Positions 7,848 to 16,730 of a stretch of 64,000 nt of DNA are shown here, in pieces. The notes beneath the pieces were generated by a model. That model made no database searches. It was not told the DNA's origin and worked only from the letters and a program-made list of their open reading frames with translations. This DNA is from Pseudomonadota bacterium (lineage in GTDB: Bacteria; Pseudomonadota; Gammaproteobacteria; Steroidobacterales; Steroidobacteraceae): positions 89,814 to 153,813 of the forward strand of contig JAFAGC010000076.1 of assembly GCA_023423065.1 (NCBI GenBank), in the 5' to 3' direction. Positions within the stretch are counted from its first letter, which is position 1. Each line of letters begins with the position of its first letter. Position numbers and translations under genes: made by a program.

Positions 7848-9110
7848 TCAGGCCGTCGCCCGCCGGCCGCGCATCCACAGCAGCAGCGCGCTCGCGAACG
7901 CGGCCATGCTGATCGTGCCGAAGAACCACAACATCCCGTCGTAACCCGCGGGATTCGCCGCGCCCGCGCCGCTCGCGTCATTGATGCTGCCCGCGGCGAT
8001 GTTCGCGAGGAATACGCCGGTCTGCTGCAGGGCCGTCATCAATCCATAGGCCGTGCCGAGTTGCGAGGCCTCGACGTACCGCGGGACGGCCGGCCACAAG
8101 ACCGCGGGCACGAGCGAGAACGCGATGCCGATCAGGATCGTGGCGGCCGCGAGCGAGGTCGAGCCTGCGAACGCGAGCATCGCGAAGCTCGCCGGCAAAG
8201 CCAGTGCGCCGAGCGTGAGCAACGGCGCGTGCCGCCCGATGCGGTCCACGAGCAATCCGAACGCCGGCGTAGCGAACATCGCGGCCAGGAACACGTGGCT
8301 GTTCAACGTGCTCGCCGCCTCGAGCGTGAGTCCGTGCGCCTCCTGGAAATACTTGATCGAGAACGTGCTGCGAAATGGAAAGATCACCGAGTAGAAAGTC
8401 ACGCACAGCGCGACGATGAGCCAGTACTCGGCGCGGAAGCGCAGCAGGTTGCGCCATTCGAAACGATCGCCGGGTGGTGCGATGGCCAGTGTGCCGCGCG
8501 CGGCTTCCCGCCGGTCGATGAGCCAGTAGACGATCGCGCCCGCGACGGCCATCGTCGCGAATCCGGCCGCGAGCCACAGCGGCGGCTGCCAGCCCTGCGA
8601 ATACAAATCCGATGCGAACGACGGCGAACGATCCGCCAGATACGAGCCGAGCCGCGCGAAGGTGAGGTTCAACGCGAACAGCAGCGCGAAGTAACGTCCG
8701 ACGAACCACTGCGCGAGCGCGACGGTTACGGCGACGATCATCGTCTCCGCGCCGAGTCCGAACAGCAGCCGGCCCACGACCATCGTCGCGAACTCCGCGC
8801 CCGACGCTGTCAACACCGCGCCCGCGAAACAGATGATCGCGGTCGCGAGCGTGACCACGCGGGCCGAGTAGCGATCCACGAGGATGCCGCCGATCAGCAC
8901 CATGACGATGTTGGGCAGGCTGTAGACCGCGTTGAGAATGCCGATCTGCGTGTCGCTGTAGCCGAGTTGTCTCGACAGCAGCTCCGCGACCGGCCCGATC
9001 GAATCGTAGACGTAGTAGTTGCCGATCATCGCGAGCGCCACCGCGACGAACATCGTCGTCATCGCGGCGATCGAGGGCCGCGCGGTGGGGTTCGGCGAAT
9101 CCGCGGTCAT
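7848..9110 (-). CDS. MFS transporter
   Basis: A 420-residue major facilitator with about twelve membrane spans. The loop 2-3 motif appears as GGILVDRYSARVV, and a central cytoplasmic loop follows the sixth span (WLIDRREAARGT). A second GLLVDRIGRHAP motif marks the C-terminal half. The substrate cannot be read from the sequence. It begins directly after the marC stop with no spacer on the same strand, so the two are probably one operon. It converges with trmB. Confidence 0.85.
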   Translation of the reverse strand: MTADSPNPTARPSIAAMTTMFVAVALAMIGNYYVYDSIGPVAELLSRQLGYSDTQIGILNAVYSLPNIVMVLIGGILVDRYSARVVTLATAIICFAGAVLTASGAEFATMVVGRLLFGLGAETMIVAVTVALAQWFVGRYFALLFALNLTFARLGSYLADRSPSFASDLYSQGWQPPLWLAAGFATMAVAGAIVYWLIDRREAARGTLAIAPPGDRFEWRNLLRFRAEYWLIVALCVTFYSVIFPFRSTFSIKYFQEAHGLTLEAASTLNSHVFLAAMFATPAFGLLVDRIGRHAPLLTLGALALPASFAMLAFAGSTSLAAATILIGIAFSLVPAVLWPAVPRYVEASQLGTAYGLMTALQQTGVFLANIAAGSINDASGAGAANPAGYDGMLWFFGTISMAAFASALLLWMRGRRATA

Positions 9111-9740
9111 TTAAAGCGCGAAGCTCGCGCGGATGCCGTCGACCACGAACTGCACCGCGAGCGCGCCGAGGATGACGCCAAACAAGCGGTTCGCGACATT
9201 GGTGCCCGTCACGCCGAGGATTTTCATGAACGGCCCGGCCACCCGCATCGCGACCCAGCACAACACCAGCACCAGCAACGCGCACAGGAACATGACCGTG
9301 AAGTCGAGCGGATGCTCGGTCACCGGGATCGGTCCGAACCAGAGCAGCAAAGTGGTCAATGCACCGGGACCGGCCATGAACGGAAACGCAAGGGGAAATA
9401 CGGAGATGTCCGCACGCTTCTTGCTCTCGACTTCCTCGTCCCTGGAAGTCCTCGTGCCCGATTCCCGGGCGAACACCATCTCGAGCGCGATGAGAAAAAG
9501 CAACAGGCCGCCGAAAATCCGGAACGAGTCGATGGCGATGCCCATCGCCCGCAGAAAACTGGCTCCGCCCAGTGCGAAAAGTAGGAGGATTCCGCTTGCG
9601 ACGAGAACCGACTTCAGTGCCATCTTGTGTTTGTAGCGATCGTTCGCGCCTTCGGTCAGACCCGAGAACACGGGTATGAGCGATATCGGTTCGACGACGA
9701 CGAAGAAGACGATGAAGAACTTGATGGCCTGATCGAGCAT
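9111..9740 (-). CDS. MarC family membrane protein
   Basis: A 209-residue inner-membrane protein with about six spans and MarC/UPF0056 features: FFVVVEPISLIPVF at the start, FRIFGGLLLFLIALEMVF in the third span, a charged loop RTSRDEEVESKK, and FPLAFPFMAGPGALTTLLL. The ATG at 9740 is chosen because the MarC domain begins there; an in-frame extension to 9812 would add an unrelated 24 residues. The family's function is still unclear, and early claims about multiple antibiotic resistance are not supported for MarC. Confidence 0.9.
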   Translation of the reverse strand: MLDQAIKFFIVFFVVVEPISLIPVFSGLTEGANDRYKHKMALKSVLVASGILLLFALGGASFLRAMGIAIDSFRIFGGLLLFLIALEMVFARESGTRTSRDEEVESKKRADISVFPLAFPFMAGPGALTTLLLWFGPIPVTEHPLDFTVMFLCALLVLVLCWVAMRVAGPFMKILGVTGTNVANRLFGVILGALAVQFVVDGIRASFAL

Positions 9741-9839
9741 GATGCTTTGCGCAACGAATTCTATTGTTGAAAGCGCCCATTTTCGGGAGCAACATGAAGT
9801 CGCTCGCAGCATAGCAGTCCCACGTTCCGGAGGGATTCG

Positions 9840-10151
9840 ATGAAACCCACCATCGGCAGCTGGTACCGCATCCAGGGCGGCGAATCGTTCGAAGTCGTCG
9901 CCATCGACGAAGACGACGGCACGATCGAGCTGCAGTATTTCGACGGCACGGTCGAAGAGATGGACATCGAAGACTGGCAGGCGGAGAAGGAAGCCGGCAC
10001 GCTCGAGGAAATAGAGGCGCCGGAGGACTGGACCGGCTCCGTCGACGTCGATCCCGAGGAGGACGACGTGCGCGGCGCGCTGGGCTACGGCGACGACGAC
10101 GACCGGCGCCAGAGCGCCAGCAAGCTCGAAGGCCTCGACCTGTTCGAGTAA
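9840..10151 (+). CDS. Small acidic DUF6763-type protein
   Basis: A 103-residue, very acidic cytosolic protein (for example DEDDGT, VDPEEDD, GDDDD) starting MKPTIGSWYRIQGG. It has a compact SH3-like beta core in the first 50 residues (FEVVAIDEDDGTIELQYFDGT) and a disordered acidic tail. It resembles the gammaproteobacterial DUF6763 family of unknown function; I base that on recollection of the N-terminal motif. It stands alone, divergent from marC and convergent with the Rieske gene. Confidence 0.75.
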   Translation: MKPTIGSWYRIQGGESFEVVAIDEDDGTIELQYFDGTVEEMDIEDWQAEKEAGTLEEIEAPEDWTGSVDVDPEEDDVRGALGYGDDDDRRQSASKLEGLDLFE

Positions 10152-10160
10152 GTAGCTAGC

Positions 10161-10541
10161 TCAGAGCGGCGCGTTCGCCAGGCGTTCCACGTCGACGCCC
10201 GGCGCGAGCATCACGCAGCCCGCCACCACCTCCACCGGAATCGCGGTCAGCGACTGGCCCGCGCAGGGACCCGCGATGCACAGCCCGTTGTCGCGCGCGA
10301 ACAGCGCGCCGTGCGACGTGCAGAGGATCAGGTTGCGGTCGGGCGTGAGGAACCTGTGCGGCCGAAGGTTCAGCGGATGGCCCGCGTGCGGGCAGTAGTT
10401 CACGTACGCGGCGACTCCATTCGCGGTCTTCACGACGAACCCACGCAGCGGCCAGTCGCCCTCGCCCACCGCGAAACCGCGGCCGCCGGTTTCCTCGAGC
10501 TCCGCGAGCGAGCACAACACCCGCGTGGTATCGATTTCCAT
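10161..10541 (-). CDS. Rieske [2Fe-2S] ferredoxin-like protein
   Basis: A 126-residue soluble Rieske domain. The cluster ligands are Cys50 and His52 in CPHAGH and Cys74 and His77 in CTSHG, spaced as expected, and GPCAGQSL closes the cluster-binding fold. Proteins of this size serve as electron-transfer components of dioxygenases or as nitrite-reductase-small-subunit-like ferredoxins. No oxygenase lies nearby. It follows the AmpG-like gene by 4 bases on the same strand, and the ATG at 10541 avoids overlap. Confidence 0.9.
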   Translation of the reverse strand: MEIDTTRVLCSLAELEETGGRGFAVGEGDWPLRGFVVKTANGVAAYVNYCPHAGHPLNLRPHRFLTPDRNLILCTSHGALFARDNGLCIAGPCAGQSLTAIPVEVVAGCVMLAPGVDVERLANAPL

Positions 10542-10545
10542 CGGA

Positions 10546-11844
10546 TCAGCGCGCTGTCGCCGAATCGGTGTCGAGTTCGTCGATGCGCCGGCGCATGATC
10601 CAGACCAGCGCGATGCCGGGCACCGCGAGCGCGAAACTCGTCCAGTAATAGGCGGCCCATCCGCCATGGTCCGCTATCCATCCCGCGGGACCGCCGAGCA
10701 GGTAACGCGGCGCCAACGCGAACATCGACAGCAACGCGTACTGGAACGCGCTGAAACGCTTGTCGCACAGCGCCATCATCAGCGCGACCGCCGCGATGTT
10801 GCCCATTCCGCTCGCGAGCGCATCGAGCGCCACCGCCCCGACCATCACCGCATAACTCTTGCCGATGGCGTACAGCAGTAGATAGCCCAGGTTGGTCAGC
10901 GCCTGGACGATGGCGAACAGGAACATGGCGCGCCGCAGGCCAAGCTTGATCATCCAGATGCCGCCGAGCAGCGCGCCGAGCACCGAGCCGGTGGTCAGCA
11001 CCGCCTTCACCACCACGCCGATCTCGGTCTTGGTGAAGCCGGTGTGCATCATGAACGCGGTGAAGAACTTGAGCGCGAACGCGTCGCCCACCTTGTAGAA
11101 GAGTATGAGCACGATCAGCACGACCATGCCCGGCACGCCGAACAGCTCGCGCAGCGGCACGATCACCGAATCCGCCAGCGACGGGAGCTGCTTGCCGCGC
11201 GGGTCGTCGGGCTCCGGCGCCCAGATGGTCGCGAGCACCAGCATGGCCATCGCACCCGCGAGCGTGAGGAACGCGGCGCGCCAGCTCACGTGGTCGGCGA
11301 TGATCAGCGCCGCCGACAGGGATCCGTACGACAGCGCGCGATAGCCGAGATTGGCCGCCGCGGCCGCGAGACCGCGCTCCGGAGGCCGTGCGACGTCGGT
11401 GCGGTACGCGTCGATCACGATGTCCTGCGACGCGGACAGGAATACGACGACCAGGAGGATGACCGCGATGACGCTGAGCTGGTGCGCGCCGCCGAAGATC
11501 GCGAGCGATGCGATACCGAGCGCAAGCAGCAACTGGAACATCGCGATCCAGCCTCGGCGCCGACCGAGCCACGGCAGCGAATAACGGTCGAGCAGCGGCG
11601 CCCATAGCGGCTTCAGCAGGTAGGGCAGCGCGACGTACATGAGCAGACCGATGTCGGTGTTGCTGATGCCGAGGTCGGTGAGCCACGCCTGCATCGTGGA
11701 TTCGGACAGCGGGTTCGGCAGTCCGGATGCTCCGCCTAACAACAGGATCGCGAGCATGCGGGGCTGGCGCAGGACGTCGCGTATCTTCGGCTTCGCCGGC
11801 GTAACCGGCCCGGCCGTCGAAGGAGCAACCGTGGCGTCGCTCAA
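10546..11844 (-). CDS. ampG: AmpG-like MFS muropeptide permease
   Basis: A 432-residue inner-membrane transporter. AmpG imports GlcNAc-anhydro-muropeptides for cell-wall recycling. Matching features are GLPNPLSESTMQAWL after the first span, YLLKPLWAPLLDRY in loop 2-3, GRRRGWI, and SASQDIVIDAYRTD, a strong AmpG signature. The C-terminal half contains FYKVGDAFALKFFTAF and RYLLGGPAGWIAD. It is transcribed divergently from pyrE over a 53-base gap and shares an operon with the Rieske gene. It carries one TTGTTAGGC copy (11734-11742, opposite strand). Confidence 0.9.
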   Translation of the reverse strand: MSDATVAPSTAGPVTPAKPKIRDVLRQPRMLAILLLGGASGLPNPLSESTMQAWLTDLGISNTDIGLLMYVALPYLLKPLWAPLLDRYSLPWLGRRRGWIAMFQLLLALGIASLAIFGGAHQLSVIAVILLVVVFLSASQDIVIDAYRTDVARPPERGLAAAAANLGYRALSYGSLSAALIIADHVSWRAAFLTLAGAMAMLVLATIWAPEPDDPRGKQLPSLADSVIVPLRELFGVPGMVVLIVLILFYKVGDAFALKFFTAFMMHTGFTKTEIGVVVKAVLTTGSVLGALLGGIWMIKLGLRRAMFLFAIVQALTNLGYLLLYAIGKSYAVMVGAVALDALASGMGNIAAVALMMALCDKRFSAFQYALLSMFALAPRYLLGGPAGWIADHGGWAAYYWTSFALAVPGIALVWIMRRRIDELDTDSATAR

Positions 11845-11897
11845 GATGCGTTGTCCGTTATCATGCGCACCGCCTCATCATACGGAAGACGCAGATC

Positions 11898-12590
11898 GTG
11901 CAGGAGTATCAGCGCACATTCATCGAACTCGCCCTGTCGCGCAACGCATTGCGCTTCGGGAGCTTCAAGCTCAAGTCCGGACGGGAGAGCCCCTACTTCT
12001 TCAACGCGGGACTCTTCAACGACGGCGAGGCGATCGCGGTGCTGGGAAAGTGCTACGCGGCCGCCCTCGTCCGTTCGGGCCTCGAGTTCGACATGCTGTT
12101 CGGGCCCGCATACAAGGGCATCCCGCTCGCGACGACCACCGCCATCGCGCTCGCCGAACATCATCACCGAAACGTGCCGTGGGCGTTCAACCGCAAGGAA
12201 GCCAAGGACCACGGCGAAGGCGGCAACATCGTGGGCAGCCCGTTGCGCGGGCGCGTGGTGATCGTCGACGACGTGATCACGGCGGGCACCGCGATCCGCG
12301 AATCGGTCGAAATCATCCGCGCGGCCGGGGCGACTCCCGCCGGCGTGGCGCTCGCGCTCGACCGACAGGAGCGCGGCCAAGGGACCCAGTCCGCCGTGCA
12401 GGAAGTGTCGTCCCAGTTCGGCCTGCGTTGCGTGAGCATCCTGACCCTGGCCGACCTGATCGAATCCGCGGCCGCGGGGCCGGGTGATGCAGTTCGCATT
12501 TCCAGCGAACAGTCCGCTGCTCTGATTGCCTACCAGCGTGCCTGGGGGGTTGGCGCCGTATCCGCAGGGGGTTCTGCTGGGGCAGAATAG
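11898..12590 (+). CDS. pyrE: Orotate phosphoribosyltransferase
   Basis: A 230-residue cytosolic enzyme converting orotate and PRPP to OMP in pyrimidine synthesis. It contains FKLKSGRESPYFFNAG (PyrE N-terminus), FGPAYKGIPLAT (catalytic loop region), AFNRKEAKDHGEGGNIVG, and the PRPP-binding motif VVIVDDVITAGTA. The start is GTG at 11898, directly before QEYQRTF. The tail after residue 215 is a low-complexity Gly/Ala extension absent from E. coli PyrE. Confidence 0.96.
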   Translation: MQEYQRTFIELALSRNALRFGSFKLKSGRESPYFFNAGLFNDGEAIAVLGKCYAAALVRSGLEFDMLFGPAYKGIPLATTTAIALAEHHHRNVPWAFNRKEAKDHGEGGNIVGSPLRGRVVIVDDVITAGTAIRESVEIIRAAGATPAGVALALDRQERGQGTQSAVQEVSSQFGLRCVSILTLADLIESAAAGPGDAVRISSEQSAALIAYQRAWGVGAVSAGGSAGAE

Positions 12591-12595
12591 GTCGT

Positions 12596-13297
12596 ATGCG
12601 CAAAGCCATCCCCTTCCTGGCCGCCGTGCTTTCCGGGCTCGTCCTGACGAACGGCGCGTATGCGCAGCAGAAGAAGCCGGCCCAGAAGTCAGCCGCATCC
12701 GTCGAGAAGACCACGTACAAGTGGGTGGATGAAAAGGGCGTCACTCACTACGGCGATCACGTTCCCGCCGAGTATTCGCACCGCGAGCAGCACGTGCTCA
12801 ATTCGTACGGTGTCGAGGTGCAGAAGAAGCAGGCCGAGATGACCCCGGCCGAATCCGCGGCGCATGCCGCGAAGCAGCGCGAAGAAGCACGCCGAAAGCA
12901 GCACGACATGTTCCTGATCTCCACCTACCCGTCGGTGAAGGAGATCGAGAACGTCCGCGACACGCGGCTCACGCAGGTCAGCGCGCAGATCTCCGCCGCC
13001 GAGGCATACATCGGCAGCCTCACCACTCGCCTGAACGGCCTGCAGCAGCGCGCGCAGTTGTACGCGCCCTACAACACCAAGCCCGGCGCGCGCCGGATGC
13101 CCGACGATCTCGCCGAGGAAATGGTGCGCGCGATGTCGGAGCTGCGCACGCAGAACCAGCTGCTCGCCTCACGGCGCGCGGAAATGCAGAGCGTCACCGA
13201 GCAGTTCGACAACGACATCACGCGGTTCAAGGAGCTGCGCTCGTCGGCCGCCGCTCGCCTCACCGAGGCGAACGGGGTCGGGATCAAGAAGCAGTAG
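12596..13297 (+). CDS. Secreted DUF4124-domain coiled-coil protein
   Basis: A 233-residue exported protein. It has a signal peptide (about 1-23, ending AYA) and then a DUF4124 segment YKWVDEKGVTHYGDHVP, a small domain common in envelope proteins of Proteobacteria. A long charged helical region from about 75 to the C-terminus likely forms a coiled coil (repeated A/E/Q/R-rich heptads). It begins 5 bases after pyrE and is probably cotranscribed. Function unknown. Confidence 0.85.
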   Translation: MRKAIPFLAAVLSGLVLTNGAYAQQKKPAQKSAASVEKTTYKWVDEKGVTHYGDHVPAEYSHREQHVLNSYGVEVQKKQAEMTPAESAAHAAKQREEARRKQHDMFLISTYPSVKEIENVRDTRLTQVSAQISAAEAYIGSLTTRLNGLQQRAQLYAPYNTKPGARRMPDDLAEEMVRAMSELRTQNQLLASRRAEMQSVTEQFDNDITRFKELRSSAAARLTEANGVGIKKQ

Positions 13298-13795
13298 TTA
13301 GCGCGTGCCGGTGTGGCCGAAGCCGCCCGCACCGCGGGCGCTGGCCGCGAAATCGTCGACGATATCCAGGCGCACCTGCACCACCGGGACCACGACCATC
13401 TGCGCGATGCGTTCGCCGGGCTGCACGACGAAATCCGTCGCCCCGCGATTCCAGCACGACACCATGAGCTGACCCTGGTAGTCGGAATCGATCAGGCCGA
13501 CCAGATTGCCCAGGACGACGCCGTGTTTGTGGCCGAGTCCCGAGCGCGGCAGGATCACCGCAGCGAGCCCCGGGTCGTCGAGGTGGATCGCCAGGCCCGT
13601 GGGGATGAGCTCCGCCTTGCCGGCGGCGAGCGTGAGCGGCGCGTCGATGCAGGCGCGCAGGTCGAGGCCGGCGGATCCCGCGGTCGCGTACGCCGGCAAC
13701 GGGAATTCACCGCCGATGCGCGGATCGAGGATGCGCACCTTGAGCGAGCGCTGCGCGCTCACGGGCCCACTGATGGACGATACCTGCGCGTTCAT
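13298..13795 (-). CDS. dut: dUTP diphosphatase
   Basis: A 165-residue trimeric dUTPase that removes dUTP and supplies dUMP. The five family motifs are visible: AGSAGLDLRA, PRSGLGHKHG, GLIDSDYQG, the segment QPGERIAQM, and the C-terminal RGAGGFGHTG that closes over the substrate. The ATG at 13795 overlaps the coaBC stop by 4 bases, the classic coaBC-dut arrangement of Gammaproteobacteria. It converges with the DUF4124 gene, sharing the stop boundary at 13297/13298. Confidence 0.97.
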   Translation of the reverse strand: MNAQVSSISGPVSAQRSLKVRILDPRIGGEFPLPAYATAGSAGLDLRACIDAPLTLAAGKAELIPTGLAIHLDDPGLAAVILPRSGLGHKHGVVLGNLVGLIDSDYQGQLMVSCWNRGATDFVVQPGERIAQMVVVPVVQVRLDIVDDFAASARGAGGFGHTGTR

Positions 13796-15012
13796 GCCGA
13801 GATGCTCGCGATCCGAGGGCGGCCGCGTTCGGAGAATCTTTCGGCGATCAGCGCGATGAGATCGCGCGCCAGCGTCACCTTCGGCGCGCGCGGCAATTCG
13901 CGCCGGCCGTCGCGCCACAATACCAGCAGCGCGTTGTCGTCCTTCTCGAAAACCTTGTCGTGTCCGACTTCGTTGGCCGCGATCATGTCGAGATTCTTCT
14001 TGAGGAGTTTCTGTCGCGCGTATTGTTCCACGGAATCCGTCTCGGCGGCGAAGCCGACGACGAAGGGACGTGGCGCGCGCGCCGCGACGGTCGCGAGGAT
14101 GTCGACCGTGCGCTCCATCTTGAGATCCATCGACTCGTTCGTCTTCTTGATCTTGCACTCGACCGGGGACGCCGGCCGGTAGTCCGCGACGGCTGCCGTC
14201 GCGACGAAGATGTCGACGCCGTCGAGGTTCTTCAGCACGGCATTCAGCATGTCGGCCGCGCTCTCGACGTCGATGCGTTTCACGCCGGGCGGAGTCGGCA
14301 AATTCACCGGGCCGCTGACGATGGTCACGTCGGCGCCGGCGTCGCGCGCCGCGGCGGCCACCGCGAATCCCATTTTTCCCGAGCTGCGATTGCTGATGAA
14401 CCGGACCGGATCGATGCGCTCGCGCGTCGGCCCGGCGGTCAGCAGGAGCCGTTTGCCCGCGAGCGGACCCGTGGGCGCAACGATGTTCGCGGCGAAGCCC
14501 GCGAGCTGCGTGGGCTCGAGCATTCTTCCCGCGCCGACTTCGCCGCAGGCCTGGTCGCCTTCGCCGGGTCCCCAGATGTGAATGCCGCGCGCCTTCAGCG
14601 TCGCGACGTTCGCCTGCGTGGCGGCGTTCGACCACATGACGCGATTCATGGCGGGCGCGAGCGCGATGGGGCGGTCGGTCGCGAGGCACAGGGTAGTCAG
14701 GAGGTCGTCGGCCTGGCCGGTGGCGAGGCGGGCGATGAAGTCGGCGGTGGCGGGCGCGATGATCACGAGATCGGCCCAGCGGGCGAGCTCGATGTGCGAC
14801 ATCGCTTTCTCGGCTTCCGGATCCCACAGGTCGCTGCGCACTTCGCGGCCGGAAACGGCCTGGAAGGTCATCGGGGTGACGAACTCCCGCGCGCCGGCGG
14901 TCAGCACGACCTGTACTTCAGCGCCCTGCTCGCGCAGACGGCGCACCAGGTCCGGACTCTTGTACGCGGCGATGCCGCCGGTCACACCGAGTAATACACG
15001 CTTGCCTTGCAT
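13792..15012 (-). CDS. coaBC: Bifunctional phosphopantothenoylcysteine decarboxylase/phosphopantothenate-cysteine ligase
   Basis: A 406-residue coenzyme A biosynthesis enzyme. The N-terminal CoaC flavoprotein part shows LLGVTGGIAAYK, HIELARWADLVIIAPATA and the active-site PAMN motif. The C-terminal CoaB part starts near RLLLTAGPTRERIDPVRFI, with SNRSSGKMG for nucleotide binding. ATG 15012 is chosen at MQGKRVLLGVTGG; a second ATG three codons upstream is possible. It overlaps dut downstream and diverges from radC. Confidence 0.96.
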   Translation of the reverse strand: MQGKRVLLGVTGGIAAYKSPDLVRRLREQGAEVQVVLTAGAREFVTPMTFQAVSGREVRSDLWDPEAEKAMSHIELARWADLVIIAPATADFIARLATGQADDLLTTLCLATDRPIALAPAMNRVMWSNAATQANVATLKARGIHIWGPGEGDQACGEVGAGRMLEPTQLAGFAANIVAPTGPLAGKRLLLTAGPTRERIDPVRFISNRSSGKMGFAVAAAARDAGADVTIVSGPVNLPTPPGVKRIDVESAADMLNAVLKNLDGVDIFVATAAVADYRPASPVECKIKKTNESMDLKMERTVDILATVAARAPRPFVVGFAAETDSVEQYARQKLLKKNLDMIAANEVGHDKVFEKDDNALLVLWRDGRRELPRAPKVTLARDLIALIAERFSERGRPRIASISA

Positions 15013-15155
15013 GACCGGCATTATCGGTACCCGCCGGGGCGGGCCGCCAGTCACAAAGGTTTGGGCCCAATCGCTTTGGGTTATATCCACGTTATTCGTT
15101 GTTTTCGTGGGATTTCCGGCTGTCCCGGGGCCGGCCGGCGTGGGCAAGATGCGTC

Positions 15156-15863
15156 ATGGACGAACGCACGGAGCCACGGGAAGGCTCGAACATAAACCAC
15201 TGGCCGCGGGGCGAACGCCCGCGCGAACGGCTCCTGGAACTCGGCCCGCAGGCGCTTTCCGATGCGGAATTGCTCGCGGTGCTGATCGGCACCGGCCATA
15301 GCGGCGCAACCGCGATCGACGTTGCCCGGGAGTTCTTGCGGCACTTTGGCGGCAGCCTGCGGCGGCTGCTCAGCGCCGATGCCGCCACGCTGCTCGACCT
15401 GCGCGGCCTGGGTCCGGCCCGGTACGCGACGCTGATGTCCGCGCTCGAACTTGCGCGCCGGCACTACCGCGAGGCGCTGCGCGCCGGCCCTGCCATGAAC
15501 GCGCCCGCCGCCACGCGCCAGTTCCTCACCGCGCAGCTTCGCGACCGGCCATACGAGGTGTTCTGCTGCCTGCACCTCGACAACCGCCACCGGCTCATCC
15601 ACTTCGAGGAAATCTTTCGCGGCACCATCGACGGCGCCAGCGTTCACCCGCGCGAGATCGTGCGCCAGGCGCTGCAGTACAACGCCGCCGCGTTGATCTT
15701 CGCGCACAACCATCCTTCGGGCGTCGCCGAGGCGAGCCAGGCGGACGAGTTGATCACGCGCCGGCTGCGCGACGCGCTCGCGCTCGTCGACATCCGCGTG
15801 CTCGATCACCTCATCGTCGGCGACAACACCTGTCTTTCGTTCGCCGAGCGGGGACTTCTCTAG
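15156..15863 (+). CDS. radC: RadC family JAB-domain protein
   Basis: A 235-residue protein with an N-terminal UPF0758/HhH-like region (LLSADAATLLDLRGLGPARY) and a C-terminal MPN+/JAB metalloprotease-like domain with HNHPSGVAEASQAD, the zinc-binding HxHPSGxxxxSxxD motif. RadC's historical role in recombinational repair is not well supported and the family function is uncertain. Start at ATG 15156 (MDERTEP), in line with other RadC proteins. It diverges from coaBC. Confidence 0.92.
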   Translation: MDERTEPREGSNINHWPRGERPRERLLELGPQALSDAELLAVLIGTGHSGATAIDVAREFLRHFGGSLRRLLSADAATLLDLRGLGPARYATLMSALELARRHYREALRAGPAMNAPAATRQFLTAQLRDRPYEVFCCLHLDNRHRLIHFEEIFRGTIDGASVHPREIVRQALQYNAAALIFAHNHPSGVAEASQADELITRRLRDALALVDIRVLDHLIVGDNTCLSFAERGLL

Positions 15864-15886
15864 AAGCAACGCGTCACGTACGGCCT

Positions 15887-16642
15887 TTACAGGTTCGCCT
15901 CCGCATAGACTCGCAACGCATCGCGCACGAACATGGCGCCCTTGTTGCTGCCATCGGTCGCGTAGTTGGCGGCGAAGCGCGGATCGGCCACGTACAACTC
16001 GCCGAGTCCGATGACATACGCCTTCAAATTCCCTCGGGGTGTTCCCGGAATCGCTTCCAACCACTCGACATGATCGGCCGCGAGTGCCTGCGCCTCGTCA
16101 CTGTCGGGCGCGACTCCACTGTCGGCCGCCGCCGCCCATGCCGCGCCCAGCCTTCCGCTGCGTTGCTTCCAGGCGGACTTTTCCGCATCGCTCATGCCGC
16201 GCCACCAGGCGTCGCCTCTCGCGTACGCGGCCTTTCCCCAGCGCTCTTCGACTTCATCCTTGTATCGGGTGTGGTCGAACCCGTCGAACATCTTCTCAAC
16301 CATGAGCCGCGTATCTCCTTTCAATGCGTCGATCGTGGATGTCACCGATTGGATCTGCCGTGCCAGGCGATCCTGCTCCTGCCGCAGCCAGGCCAGGTGC
16401 GCCTCGAGCGCCAGTCGTTCGCTCTTGTCGCGGTCGAGCACCTCGGCGATCTGGGGCAATCCGAGCCCGAGTTCGCGCAACAGCAGGATGCGTTGCAGCC
16501 GGATCAGCGAGCCTTCGTCGTAGTACCGGTAACCGTTGGCCCCGATGCTCGATGGCGGCAGTAATCCGATCTCGTCGTAGTGGCGCAGCGTCCGGCTCGT
16601 CGTTCCCGCAAGCTGCGCCAGTTCCCGAATCGACCATTCCAA
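15887..16642 (-). CDS. TipA-like MerR family regulator with TipAS ligand-binding domain
   Basis: A 251-residue regulator. The N-terminal MerR winged helix reads WSIRELAQLAGTTSRTLRHY and NGYRYYDE, followed by the coiled dimerisation helix. The C-terminal half (about 120-250) is a TipAS-type all-alpha domain (VEERWG, ARGDAWWRGMS) that in TipA captures thiopeptide antibiotics and in other members senses diverse ligands. The start is taken as TTG at 16642 because AAGGAG lies 6 bases upstream and family members begin with (M)EWSI; the only upstream ATG lacks a site. Confidence 0.9.
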   Translation of the reverse strand: MEWSIRELAQLAGTTSRTLRHYDEIGLLPPSSIGANGYRYYDEGSLIRLQRILLLRELGLGLPQIAEVLDRDKSERLALEAHLAWLRQEQDRLARQIQSVTSTIDALKGDTRLMVEKMFDGFDHTRYKDEVEERWGKAAYARGDAWWRGMSDAEKSAWKQRSGRLGAAWAAAADSGVAPDSDEAQALAADHVEWLEAIPGTPRGNLKAYVIGLGELYVADPRFAANYATDGSNKGAMFVRDALRVYAEANL

Positions 16643-16730
16643 GGGCTTCTCCTTCCGCTGTGGCCCGTAGAACATGAAGGTTGACGCAGCGACAGAGTCA
16701 AGACCGCGTGCGGTCGCCGTGATGATTCGT

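Noticed and set aside
8061..9584. A 507-codon plus-strand frame opposite the MFS and marC genes
   Set aside because: It is composed of Arg/Asp/Glu/His-rich low-complexity sequence, the signature of a frame antisense to membrane protein genes, and has no family motif.
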